Part shown: positions 37,622 through 45,271 of the stretch, piece after piece
Numbering within the stretch: position 1 is the stretch's first letter
Layout of the letters: the number at the start of each line of letters is the position of its first letter
Source: Chryseobacterium salivictor
GTDB taxonomy: Bacteria > Bacteroidota > Bacteroidia > Flavobacteriales > Weeksellaceae
Assembly: GCF_004359195.1 (NCBI RefSeq)
Contig: NZ_CP037954.1
Coordinates: 1,612,001 to 1,676,000, forward strand
Reading direction: 5' to 3'
DNA length: 64,000 nucleotides
The notes under the pieces: generated by a model
What the model was told of the DNA's origin: nothing
Databases searched by the model: none
What the model saw: only the letters and a program-made list of their open reading frames with translations
Program-made: the position numbers and the translations under genes

Positions 37622-38800
37622 TTGAAAAAGCTCTTCCGCATTTCCACCATTCCGATGTCCCTGAATCTCTTATTGAAGGGACAGTTGCGTTATTTGAATC
37701 AGTTTTATGAAGTGACAGCCATCTCCGGGGCGGGCAGTGATTTGGAGGAAGTCAAAGAAAGAGAAGGCGTGAAAGTAGAAGCCGTTGAGATGTCAAGAGA
37801 GATTTCTATTCTAAAAGACCTCGTGGCGCTCGTTCAGCTTTACCGCCTTTTCAAAAAAGAAAAACCCGATATCGTGCATTCCATTACGCCGAAAGCCGGT
37901 TTGCTGTCGATGATGGCGGCAAGGCTTGCAGGCGTTCCTGTGAGGATGCACACCTTCACCGGGCTCATTTTTCCCTATAAAAAAGGACTGTTGAAATTCA
38001 TTTTAATCTGGATGGACCGCCTCCTGGCCAACAGTGCGACCCATATTTATCCCGAAGGAAAAGGCGTACAGGAAGATCTGGAACGCTACCGCATCTCGCG
38101 CAAACCGCTGAAAATATTAGCCCATGGAAATGTGAATGGCATCGACACCTCCTATTTTAATCCCGAAACTATTGCAGAGAGCGGTCAGGAGAACTTGCGG
38201 CGCCAGCTTGGGCTGTCTGAGGAAGATTTCGTCTTTATCTTTGTTGGCCGTTTGGTAAGGGATAAAGGCATCAACGAGCTCGTCGCGGCTTTCAAAAACC
38301 TCGCTTCGACTCCGCTCAGCGACCACGCTTCCGATGCACTTCGTTCTCTCAAATTATTGCTCGTCGGTCCCCTTGAACAGGAGCTCGATCCTCTGGAGCC
38401 TGGGACTTTAAAGGAGATAGAAACCAACCCCCATATTATTTCGGTAGGATTCCAGACAGAGGTACGACCATATTTTGCCCTCAGCGACGCTTTGGTTTTC
38501 CCTAGCTACCGCGAAGGTTTCCCCAATGTCGTTTTACAGAGTTTAGCCATGGAACTGCCCGCCATCGTCACCGATATCAATGGCTGCAACGAGATCATCA
38601 CCCCTGGTGAAAACGGACTCATCATTCCTGTCAAAAATACCGAAGCCCTGCAAACCGCCATGGAAGCATTATACACGGATACCAGCCTTTATCAGTCTTT
38701 AAAAAATAAAACCCGCAAAAGTATCTTTCTTTATGAGCAAAAAGCGGTTTGGGAAGCGCTGGTGGTGGAGTATCGGTTGGTGGAGGGGGTGAACGTGTGA
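37622..38800 (+). CDS. Glycosyltransferase family 4 (CapM/PglA-like), paralogue 1
   Basis: A 392-residue GT4 starting LFRISTIPMSLNLLLKGQLRYLNQFYEV, with IVHSITPKAGLLSMMAARLAGVP, FVFIFVGRLVRDKGINELV and SYREGFPNVVLQSLAM. The second Glu of E-x7-E is Gln, as in some relatives of this group. The start is TTG, preceded by CATCTATCAACC. Residues ~229-235 (STPLSDH) are encoded by a REP sequence (38305-38324). The stop codon lies in a GTGAACGT array. Its closest relative is at 41107-42321. This group typically adds the first or second sugar after the initiating transferase. Confidence 0.9.
   Translation: MKKLFRISTIPMSLNLLLKGQLRYLNQFYEVTAISGAGSDLEEVKEREGVKVEAVEMSREISILKDLVALVQLYRLFKKEKPDIVHSITPKAGLLSMMAARLAGVPVRMHTFTGLIFPYKKGLLKFILIWMDRLLANSATHIYPEGKGVQEDLERYRISRKPLKILAHGNVNGIDTSYFNPETIAESGQENLRRQLGLSEEDFVFIFVGRLVRDKGINELVAAFKNLASTPLSDHASDALRSLKLLLVGPLEQELDPLEPGTLKEIETNPHIISVGFQTEVRPYFALSDALVFPSYREGFPNVVLQSLAMELPAIVTDINGCNEIITPGENGLIIPVKNTEALQTAMEALYTDTSLYQSLKNKTRKSIFLYEQKAVWEALVVEYRLVEGVNV
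38305..38324. repeat. REP core inside a coding region
   Basis: TTCGACTCCGCTCAGCGACC, the reverse complement of the GGTCGCTGAGCGGAGYCGAAG-type repeat found extragenically at 14990-15018. It is read in frame by the glycosyltransferase. Confidence 0.75.
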
Positions 38801-38880
38801 ACGTGTGAACGTGTGAACGTGTGAACGTGTGAACGTGTGAATGAGGTGAATGAGGTGAATGGTGTCAATGGTGAATGGTG
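38793..38880. repeat. GTGAACGT tandem array and GTGAATG strings
   Basis: Six perfect 8-bp GTGAACGT units begin within the last codons of the GT4 gene and include its stop (GTG TGA). They are followed by AATGAGGTG and ATGGTGA repeats. Because 8 is not a multiple of 3, change in unit number would alter the C-terminus. Confidence 0.85.
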
Positions 38881-38899
38881 AATGATGACTGCCACCATT

Positions 38900-38978
38900 T
38901 GCGAAGCAAGAGGCGAAGCCAAAAAGGCGAAGCCCTATTCCCCTCCTCTGGAGGGGTGACCCGAAGGGGCGGGGTGGT
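38900..38978. repeat. GC-rich REP element, copy 3
   Basis: GCGAAGCAAGAGGCGAAGCC ... CCCCTCC TCT GGAGGGG ... CGGGGTGGT, the same orientation as copy 1. With the array before it, it fills the 284-bp gap before the next gene. Confidence 0.8.
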
Positions 38979-39084
38979 AAAACAAACAAACAGGTTCTCC
39001 ATGTAAAAGTCAGCTAAAAGATATAACTAAGCATGATTAAAAGTAAATATGAATAATAATCCCTGTTTCTGACACGAACCGTAC

Positions 39085-39978
39085 ATGAAAAAACTCACCG
39101 TTTTCACGCCTACTTACAACCGCGCCTATTGTCTCGGTGACTTATACGAGAGTCTCTGCAGACAGACGTCTGGCGACTTCCTCTGGTTGGTGATTGACGA
39201 CGGCTCTAGTGATGGCACAGCCGCTTTGGTGGCGGAATGGATGGAAGAGGGTAAAATAGAAATCCGCTATCATTACAAAGAAAACGGCGGCATGCATACC
39301 GGTTATAATGCGGCTTATGAGCTGATTGATACCGAACTGAACATGTGTATGGATTCTGATGACTATTGTCCGGATAATGCTGTAGAACTCATTGTTGATT
39401 GTTGGGAGAAATTGGGTTCTGACCAGTATGCCGGTATTCTTGCTTTAGACTGTCTAAAAAACGGTGAAGTGATTGGGGATCGGTTTCCCGAGGATTTAAA
39501 GGAAACGACTGTCGGAGACTTTTATTGGATTCATCGCTTAAAAGGAGATAAGAAATTAATTTACAGAACAGCGGTAGTCAAAAAGTATGAACGGTATCCG
39601 GAGTTTCAGGGCGAGAAATTTGTACCTATTTTCTGCATGCCCTTTAGGATCGATCAGGATTACAAAATGCTTACGCTGAATGAGGTGGTCTGTATTGTTG
39701 ATTATCGGGAAGATGGTTCCACGAAGAATATTGTACAGTCTTATTTTAAAAATGCAAAAGGTTTTAATTATGCAAGAACAGTAAGAATGCGCTATTCTCC
39801 CTCCTTCAGAGACCGTTTCAGAAATGCCATCCATTATGTCTCCGGAAGTATCATTGCTAAAAATAAAAACTTTGTTTTCGAGTCTCCAAAAAGGATGATG
39901 ACTTTTTTCGCTGTTCCTTTTGGGGTGGTGCTTTATGCGTATTTACAATATCTGATCCGTAAAAAGAAGAAGCGATGA
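39085..39978 (+). CDS. Glycosyltransferase family 2
   Basis: A 297-residue GT2, paralogue of 36429: LTVFTPTYNRAYCLGDLYESL, FLWLVIDDGSSDGTAALV, GGMHTGYNAAYE, CMDSDDYCPDN. It has the same AIHYVSGSIIAKNKNFVFE and MTFFAVPFGVVLYAYL tail. The stop overlaps the next start by 4 bp. The donor is unknown. Confidence 0.9.
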   Translation: MKKLTVFTPTYNRAYCLGDLYESLCRQTSGDFLWLVIDDGSSDGTAALVAEWMEEGKIEIRYHYKENGGMHTGYNAAYELIDTELNMCMDSDDYCPDNAVELIVDCWEKLGSDQYAGILALDCLKNGEVIGDRFPEDLKETTVGDFYWIHRLKGDKKLIYRTAVVKKYERYPEFQGEKFVPIFCMPFRIDQDYKMLTLNEVVCIVDYREDGSTKNIVQSYFKNAKGFNYARTVRMRYSPSFRDRFRNAIHYVSGSIIAKNKNFVFESPKRMMTFFAVPFGVVLYAYLQYLIRKKKKR

Positions 39979-41030
39979 AAGTGCTTTTTTTGACCAAATA
40001 TAGCGCGCTGGGTGCCAGCAGCAGGCTGAGAACCTTTCAGTATTTGCCCTTTTATAGAGAAGCGGGTATTGAATGTATCGTTGAGCCCTTTTTTAATGAT
40101 TCCTATTTAGAGCGTCTTTACAATGGTAAGGGAATTCACTTACTTGTTTTTTCTTTTTACCTGAAAAGACTTCTCGTTCTTTTAAGCATTTTGAAATATG
40201 ATAAGATTTATATAGAAAAAGAAATTTTCCCCTATTTGCCTCCGTTTGCGGAATGGATCCTCTTTCTTTTAAAGAAAAAATATATTGTGGACTATGATGA
40301 CGCCATCTTTCACAATTATGACCGGAATAAAAATGTAATCGTCAGAATCTTCCTTAAAAATAAAATCGACTCCGTCATGAAATATGCGGAGGTCGTCATC
40401 GCAGGAAATGCCTATTTGGCTCAACGGGCCACCGATGCTGGTGCAAAACATACCGAAATAATTCCTACGGTAGTCGATCTGAAAAGATATACCGTAAGAA
40501 GCGAAAAAAAGGAAGATGTATTCGTGATCGGCTGGATCGGTACTAAATCTACTTTTGAAAAACATCTGCTATCGATTAAGGACTGGTTGATTAAGGCACA
40601 GCAACTTTTGAACGTGGAGCTGCATGTGATTGGAATTACCAAAACAGAGGTGTTTTTGGGTGATCATGTAAAACTGATCCCCTGGACAGAAAATACTGAA
40701 GTGGCTCATCTATCCAAGTTTGATGTAGGCATCATGCCTCTGAGGGATTCGCCTTGGGAAAGAGGAAAATGTGCCTATAAAATCATCCAGTATTTTGCGG
40801 TGGGAATCCCCGTCATTGCTTCGGATGTAGGAATGAATGCGGAAGTATGTATCAATGGAGAAACCGGTTTTTTAGCCAATACGGAGGAGGGATTTCTCGG
40901 TGCACTGAAATTTTTGATCACTCATGAAGATACCCGTAAAGAAATGGGAATGAAGGGGCGGAAAGTTGTTGAAAAAACATTTAATGTAGAGGCTACTTCG
41001 AAAATTTTAACTAATATTATCCTGAATTAG
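39975..41030 (+). CDS. Glycosyltransferase family 4-like
   Basis: A 351-residue GT-B protein: MKVLFLTKYSALGASSRLR, YDKIYIEKEIFPYLPPFAEWIL, YIVDYDDAIFHNY, VIGWIGTKSTFEKHLL and ERGKCAYKIIQYFAVGIPVIAS. The K-C-A-Y-K-x-x-Q-Y motif replaces E-x7-E and marks a GT4 branch common in O-antigen loci. It is coupled to the preceding GT2 by an ATGA overlap. Confidence 0.88.
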   Translation: MKVLFLTKYSALGASSRLRTFQYLPFYREAGIECIVEPFFNDSYLERLYNGKGIHLLVFSFYLKRLLVLLSILKYDKIYIEKEIFPYLPPFAEWILFLLKKKYIVDYDDAIFHNYDRNKNVIVRIFLKNKIDSVMKYAEVVIAGNAYLAQRATDAGAKHTEIIPTVVDLKRYTVRSEKKEDVFVIGWIGTKSTFEKHLLSIKDWLIKAQQLLNVELHVIGITKTEVFLGDHVKLIPWTENTEVAHLSKFDVGIMPLRDSPWERGKCAYKIIQYFAVGIPVIASDVGMNAEVCINGETGFLANTEEGFLGALKFLITHEDTRKEMGMKGRKVVEKTFNVEATSKILTNIILN

Positions 41031-41106
41031 TAAATAATCAACATAACTGCTATATTCGTGTGGAACTGATAAATTACTCCGTCTAAAATGGTATTGAAGA
41101 TCCGAA

Positions 41107-42321
41107 ATGATGAAAAAACTGATCCGCATTACGACCATTCCTCTTTCCCTGGACAAGCTTCTGGGGGAGCAGCTGACGTATATGAATCAGTTTTATGAAG
41201 TCACCGCCGTTTCTGCGGATGAAAAGGAACTCGAAAGGGTGGCTGCGAAGTATGGCGTCCAACACCACCATGTGGAAATGACGCGTACCATTTCTCCGCT
41301 GAGAGATATTGCAGCAGTCTGGCGGCTCTATCGTTTTCTGCGTCAGCAAAAGCCCCATATCGTGCACAGTCATACCCCGAAAGCCGGCATTGTCGGCATG
41401 ATGGCTGCGTGGCTGGCCGGTGTTCCGCACCGCCTGCATACGGTTGCCGGTTTGCCCCTTCTCGAAAGGGGAGGCTCGAAAAGAACCTTACTGAATCACA
41501 TCGAAAAACTCACGTGCCGGCTGGCGACGCAAGTCTATCCCAATTCTTTTGAACTTCAGAAAATCATCATGCGGGCCCAATTCTGTGCGCCCCATAAAAT
41601 GAAGGTCATCGGGCAGGGAAGCAGCAACGGCATCGATACCGACCATTTCAGCCCGGCCCAAATTACCGCTGACGAGCAGCAAAACCTGCGAGCCGAACTG
41701 GGGCTTTCTCCGGACGATTTTGTTTTCATCTTCGTAGGAAGGCTGGTTTGCGATAAAGGGATTAATGAATTGGTTGCGGCTTTCAAAAATGTCGCTTCGG
41801 CCCGTTTCGGCTTCGCTCAACGACCGGTGCCCGATGACCAGAGTTTGAGGCCGATTGGCGGAAATGTAAAGCTCTTATTGGTTGGCCCTTTAGAGCAGGA
41901 CCTCGATCCTTTGCGTGCAGAAACTTTAAGTGACATAGAATCGAATCCCGATATTATTTCTGTCGGTTTTCAGGAAGAGGTGCGGCCTTATTTTGCAGTC
42001 AGCAATGCGTTGGTGTTCCCGAGCTACCGGGAAGGTTTTCCCAATGTGGTTCTTCAGAGTTTAGCCATGGGATTGCCTGCAATCGTTACCGACATCAACG
42101 GCTGCAATGAAATGGTCCGCAATGGATTTAATGGTCTTGTGGTTCCGCCAAAAAATGAAACTGCCCTTCAAAATGCGATGGAACAGCTTTTCAGTGATCC
42201 GACTTTGTATGATGAGCTGAAAAGCAATGCCCAAAAGAGTGTGTTGCCTTATGAGCAAATCGCAGTTTGGGAAGCGCTTTTGGAGGAGTATAGGGGTTTG
42301 GAGGCGTTACCGGAAATCTGA
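41107..42321 (+). CDS. Glycosyltransferase family 4 (CapM/PglA-like), paralogue 2
   Basis: The 404-residue product is a paralogue of the GT4 at 37622 over its whole length: IRITTIPLSLDKLLGEQLTYMNQFYEV, IVHSHTPKAGIVGMMAAWLAGVP, FVFIFVGRLVCDKGINELV, SYREGFPNVVLQSLAM (Gln in place of the second Glu). Residues 233-242 (RFGFAQRPVP) are translated from a REP sequence at 41805-41829, inserted at the same place as in paralogue 1. Two adjacent ATG codons (41107, 41110) are possible starts. It is the last gene of the locus and is followed by a terminator. Confidence 0.9.
   Translation: MMKKLIRITTIPLSLDKLLGEQLTYMNQFYEVTAVSADEKELERVAAKYGVQHHHVEMTRTISPLRDIAAVWRLYRFLRQQKPHIVHSHTPKAGIVGMMAAWLAGVPHRLHTVAGLPLLERGGSKRTLLNHIEKLTCRLATQVYPNSFELQKIIMRAQFCAPHKMKVIGQGSSNGIDTDHFSPAQITADEQQNLRAELGLSPDDFVFIFVGRLVCDKGINELVAAFKNVASARFGFAQRPVPDDQSLRPIGGNVKLLLVGPLEQDLDPLRAETLSDIESNPDIISVGFQEEVRPYFAVSNALVFPSYREGFPNVVLQSLAMGLPAIVTDINGCNEMVRNGFNGLVVPPKNETALQNAMEQLFSDPTLYDELKSNAQKSVLPYEQIAVWEALLEEYRGLEALPEI
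41805..41829. repeat. REP core inside a coding region
   Basis: TTTCGGCTTCGCTCAACGAC followed by CGGTG; the same family as the extragenic copy at 14990-15018 (CACCGGTCGCTGAGCGGAGC). It is read in frame as FGFAQRPV. Confidence 0.8.
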
Positions 42322-42336
42322 TGATTGTGAGGAGAG

Positions 42337-42393
42337 ACCACCCCGGCATTTCACCTGCGGTGAAGCGCCGCCCCTCCAGGGGTGGGAATAGGG
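42337..42393. repeat. GC-rich REP element, copy 4 (reverse orientation)
   Basis: ACCACCCCGGCATTTCACCT...GGTGAAGCGCC with CCCCTCCAGGGG. It has the TTCACC/GGTGAA inner stem also seen in the copy at 48605. Confidence 0.75.
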
Positions 42394-42405
42394 TGAGTGA
42401 ATATG

Positions 42406-42444
42406 AAGAAAGTGGGAAAAAATTCCCACTTTCTTTTTTATTTT
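42406..42444 (+). terminator. Terminator of the polysaccharide locus
   Basis: A 13-bp perfect stem AAGAAAGTGGGAA / TTCCCACTTTCTT with a 4-base loop is followed by TTTTATTTTAT. It lies ~85 bp after the last transferase gene. It might also stop minus-strand transcripts, though the T-run on that side is poor. Confidence 0.85.
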
Positions 42445-42482
42445 ATCCTCACCGGTTTGCGGGTGTGGAATGTGATGTCTGG

Positions 42483-43166
42483 TTAGAGGCTTTCCTCCGC
42501 GGCTTGCTTTTCCGGTGATTCCTCAGCTTTTTCCAGAACGACTCCCTGCAGGGAATCTTTGCCTGCAATAAATACAAAGAAGCTGTATCCTTTTTTTGCG
42601 CGGAACTTTTTTTTGATGACGACCGGTTTTTTCTGATCGGCGGGAGTCAGGCGGTAATCGTGACGGCGGAAGTCTCCAGTGATTAGGTTGATCTGCAGTT
42701 CCGTCAGGGAAGCTTCTGTGCGGCAGGGGTTCATTACGACTTCAATTTCTACGCCCCTAAGTACGGCGTTTAAAATTTTCGGAAACTTTCTGCGGTGCTG
42801 ATGAAATATGAAACGGTTAAAAAGTGCTTTTCCTTCGGCAGTCTCCAGCCCTCCGACAGGGGTTCTGCTGCCCACGGGCGCCGGATCGCAGTTTTTAATC
42901 TGAAAGAGCAGGGCATTAACCTGTTGGGAAAGGTACCGTTCGCCCAAATTCCCAAACTCCTGCTCCAATGCCTTGCGCAGGTGTTTGGATGTCAAAGCTG
43001 CGGTGCCGAATTCTGTGGCGTAGAGGGCATTTTTTTTCATGCCTTCTGTTTTGGGTCCTTTGTGAGGAGTGGGGAGGCTGCGCCGCATCTGTTTGCCGTT
43101 TCGTACATAGTATACGTAGTCTCCGAGTTTTCCGTGCCAGTTGCCGTTGATGTCTACTTTTGCCAT
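42483..43166 (-). CDS. DUF6266-like protein of unknown function
   Basis: A 227-residue protein starting MAKVDINGNWHGKLGDYVYYVRNGKQMRRSLP. The N-terminal pattern G-x2-GK(L/M)GD-x3-Y-x4-G-x3-R is shared with the protein at 45272-46030 and resembles DUF6266-type proteins of Flavobacteriia. The rest is predicted beta-rich, with a Lys-rich stretch (KKPVVIKKKFRAKKGYS) before the end. There is no signal peptide or membrane helix. The function is unknown. It is separated from the related operon by three family A elements and has an A-rich leader (AAAAAACAAAAAAAATGGC) like theirs. Confidence 0.75.
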   Translation of the reverse strand: MAKVDINGNWHGKLGDYVYYVRNGKQMRRSLPTPHKGPKTEGMKKNALYATEFGTAALTSKHLRKALEQEFGNLGERYLSQQVNALLFQIKNCDPAPVGSRTPVGGLETAEGKALFNRFIFHQHRRKFPKILNAVLRGVEIEVVMNPCRTEASLTELQINLITGDFRRHDYRLTPADQKKPVVIKKKFRAKKGYSFFVFIAGKDSLQGVVLEKAEESPEKQAAEESL

Positions 43167-43299
43167 TTTTTTTGTTTTTTAAGGGTTAGATTGTTGTTTT
43201 TTGTAATAGTGATTTTTTGATTATGAGTTCTTTTGCTTCCTCTTCTTTGTTATTTTAAATGGGTCAGCGAAGTATTTTTAATGGTTTGTGTTATTCTTT

Positions 43300-43530
43300 T
43301 ACTTTTTGTCTTAACACAAAAAGTAACAAAAAAGTCAAGACTGGATCTTTTTGCTAAAAAATGAAGATTTCTTCTAAGAAAATCCCCAAACTCGGGCGGA
43401 AACAAGATTTGTTATCGATTAAAGTTATTTGCCGCCACTCGAACAGTGGGGATTTTTAGGTGGTATGCTCGTTTGAAAACTGGATGGGAAGAAATCTTCA
43501 TTTTTCTTTACGCAAAAATCTCCTAAGTCG
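43300..43530. repeat. Family A palindromic element, copy 7 (TACTTTTTGT type)
   Basis: The first hairpin is TACTTTTTGT/ACAAAAAGTA and the downstream partner is GTCAAGAC instead of TTCAAGAC. The loop reads GTCTTAAC, one base off full pairing. The central stem is GGGCGG/CCGCC(A)C with an inserted A. Confidence 0.85.
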
Positions 43531-43636
43531 TTTTAAATTCAGGTTTCGTTGAAAAATCAAATTCACTCCCTTTTTTATGCTGAGCTAAGTCGAAGTAAGG
43601 GTTGGGGCAAATGAGTTTGGTTTTTCTTTATTCTTT

Positions 43637-43921
43637 TACTTTTTGTCTTGACACAAAAAGTAACAAAAAGGTCAAGACTGGATCTTTTTGCCTCATCCCT
43701 TTTTTTTGTTTTTAATGGAATCGGCGAACCTCCTTCGTCGGTTTGCTAAAAAATGAAGATTTCTTCTAAGAAAATCCCCAAACTCGGGCGGAAACAAGAT
43801 TTGTTATCGATTAAAAGTTATTGCCGCCCTCGAACAGTGGGGATTTTTAGGTGGTATGCTCGTTTGGAGACTGGATGGGAAGAAATCTTCATTTTTTTTA
43901 ACGCAAAAATCTCCTAAGTCG
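43637..43921. repeat. Family A palindromic element, copy 8 (TACTTTTTGT type)
   Basis: Loop GTCTTGAC is fully complementary to GTCAAGAC downstream. It contains the optional CCTCATCCC...CGGTTTG segment. Confidence 0.85.
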
Positions 43922-44011
43922 ATTCCTAACTCAAATACATTGCTAGGAAGAACGACGTGGCAAACCGTCAATGATAATTCCCATAATCGTAATCCAATTT
44001 CTTTTTTTTAC

Positions 44012-44296
44012 GTTCTTTTGTCTTGAAACAAAAGAACCAAAAGTTCAAGACTGGATCTTTTTGCCTCACCGATTTCTATTGTTTTTAATGGAATCGGCGA
44101 ACCTCCTTCGTCGGTTTGCTAAAAAATGAAGATTTCTTCCAAGAAAATCCCCAAACTTGCGCGGGAACAAAGTGCCGCTTCGGAACGAGATTATGGCCGC
44201 GCTTCGGACAAAGGGGATTTTTAGGCATTATGTTCGTTTAAAGATTTGGATGGGAAGAAATCTTCATTTTTTTTAACGCAAAAATCTCCTAAGTCG
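44012..44296. repeat. Family A palindromic element, copy 9 (GTTCTTTTGT type)
   Basis: Central stem GCGCGG/CCGCGC; carries the optional segment. Its CTCCTAAGTCG end supplies the stop codon of the truncated gene at 44289. Confidence 0.85.
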
Positions 44297-44381
44297 GGGG
44301 TTTAGTGCCGACAGTCCATATGGTGTAATCGTGATGTAGCGATGTCTTTTCGATCATTGTAATTTGGGTAATTGTTGCCAT
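44289..44381 (-). pseudogene. Truncated gene start, cut by family A copy 9
   Basis: A 30-residue frame starts ATGGCAACAATTACC after the leader ACAAACAAAAAAATG. That leader type and the MA- start match the two DUF6266-like genes nearby. The frame ends in TAG formed by the repeat tail CGACTTAG, so the rest of the gene appears to be lost. It could also be a genuine tiny peptide, but no support for that was seen. Confidence 0.4.
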
Positions 44382-44423
44382 TTTTTTGTTTGTTATAAGT
44401 GTTTGTTTTTTTGTGGGTGTTTT

Positions 44424-44449
44424 AATAAAAGCCTCCCCGGAGGGAGGCT
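44424..44449 (-). terminator. Terminator of the lysis-like operon
   Basis: On the minus strand, AGCCTCCC and GGGAGGCT form a perfect 8-bp stem with loop TCCG, followed by TTTTATTAA. It lies 15 bp after the last small membrane gene. Confidence 0.85.
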
Positions 44450-44464
44450 GGTTCCGTTTTGGGT

Positions 44465-44653
44465 TTATTTGAATTTCTTTCTGAAACGGATCAGGAGAAA
44501 TTTGACGGCGAGGGTGAAGAGGTAACTCGAGACTCCTCCGAGGCCTGCCAAAACAATGGTTTTGAGGACTTCCCCGCTTTCAATCTGCATCAGGACAATG
44601 AGTGCCATGCCACTGAAGGCACTGATGCGCTGTGAACTGTCGAAGTACATCAT
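44465..44653 (-). CDS. Small membrane protein (62 residues)
   Basis: Two hydrophobic segments (about residues 12-24 and 32-52) and a strongly basic C-terminus (RFRKKFK). It is the last gene of a four-gene operon and overlaps the previous gene by 4 bp. The size, two helices and charged tail recall small holins or antiholins, but this is inference from layout and no family was recognised. Confidence 0.6.
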   Translation of the reverse strand: MMYFDSSQRISAFSGMALIVLMQIESGEVLKTIVLAGLGGVSSYLFTLAVKFLLIRFRKKFK

Positions 44654-44868
44654 GGCTGTCCTTCGCTGTTTACGGCCGTCTGGCTGATGGCACTTGCAAT
44701 CGCGCCCGCAATGGCCAGATAGCCGGCTGCCGTGATGAGCACCGCCGGCAGAGCGACCGGTGCCGTGAGTACCGCTCCGCTTATGGCGGTGAGCAGGAGG
44801 CCTGCATTTCTGATTTTGCGGAAGAACCGTGGCGTGGGTTCCTGCATTCTCTGAATGATGTTTTTCAT
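44650..44868 (-). CDS. Small holin-like membrane protein
   Basis: A 72-residue protein with the basic N-terminus MKNIIQRMQEPTPRFFRKIR and then one or two Ala/Gly-rich hydrophobic segments (NAGLLLTAISGAVLTAPVAL, PAVLITAAGYLAIAGAIAS). Similar small proteins occur beside lysis-type genes in Bacteroidetes phages and genomic islands; that is recalled, not searched. It overlaps both neighbours by 4 bp, so translation is coupled. Confidence 0.65.
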   Translation of the reverse strand: MKNIIQRMQEPTPRFFRKIRNAGLLLTAISGAVLTAPVALPAVLITAAGYLAIAGAIASAISQTAVNSEGQP

Positions 44869-45269
44869 TTTTCAGCGTTTTTTATGGTTAGCGTTATTTG
44901 GCGTCCATTATCCATTAGCGGATAAAGGAGTTCTTTCATTCTTTGCAAAGCAGCCCTGGAGGCGCTGCCTTTTCCTTCACCGGTATGCTCTGTGACCGGT
45001 GCGATGCATCCCCTGAGTTCTTTGCCGGCATCATTGGCGGTATGGAAGAGGATGTACTTCCTGTCTTTCACCTCCATGACTTCAAAATGGGATTTGAATT
45101 TTGGGCTACAGCGTTTGCGCAGTCTGTAGTTTCCCTGCGGAATGCATGAAACCCGCGGCTGGTTGTTCTTCCAGGGGAGTTCAACCGTTTTGCAGAGTTC
45201 CGTCCCGTTGAAGAGCAGGATCCCGTTGGTTCCTTTGGGATAGCATGTTCTGATCAACTGAAGTTCCAT
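44865..45269 (-). CDS. DUF5675-family protein, possible peptidoglycan-active enzyme
   Basis: The 134-residue product carries the DUF5675 pattern: MELQLIRTCYPKGTNGILLF, CKTVELPWKNNQPRVSCIP, GNYRLRKRCSPKF, ILFHTANDAGKELRGCIAPV. The spaced His76 and Gly87-Cys88 in FHTAND...RGCIAP recall the H...(S/G)xGC site of YkuD L,D-transpeptidases. This suggests, but does not prove, cell-wall activity. There is no signal peptide, as expected if release depends on the adjacent holin-like proteins. It lies 2 bp after the upstream gene and overlaps the downstream one. Confidence 0.75.
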   Translation of the reverse strand: MELQLIRTCYPKGTNGILLFNGTELCKTVELPWKNNQPRVSCIPQGNYRLRKRCSPKFKSHFEVMEVKDRKYILFHTANDAGKELRGCIAPVTEHTGEGKGSASRAALQRMKELLYPLMDNGRQITLTIKNAEK

Positions 45270-45271
45270 GG

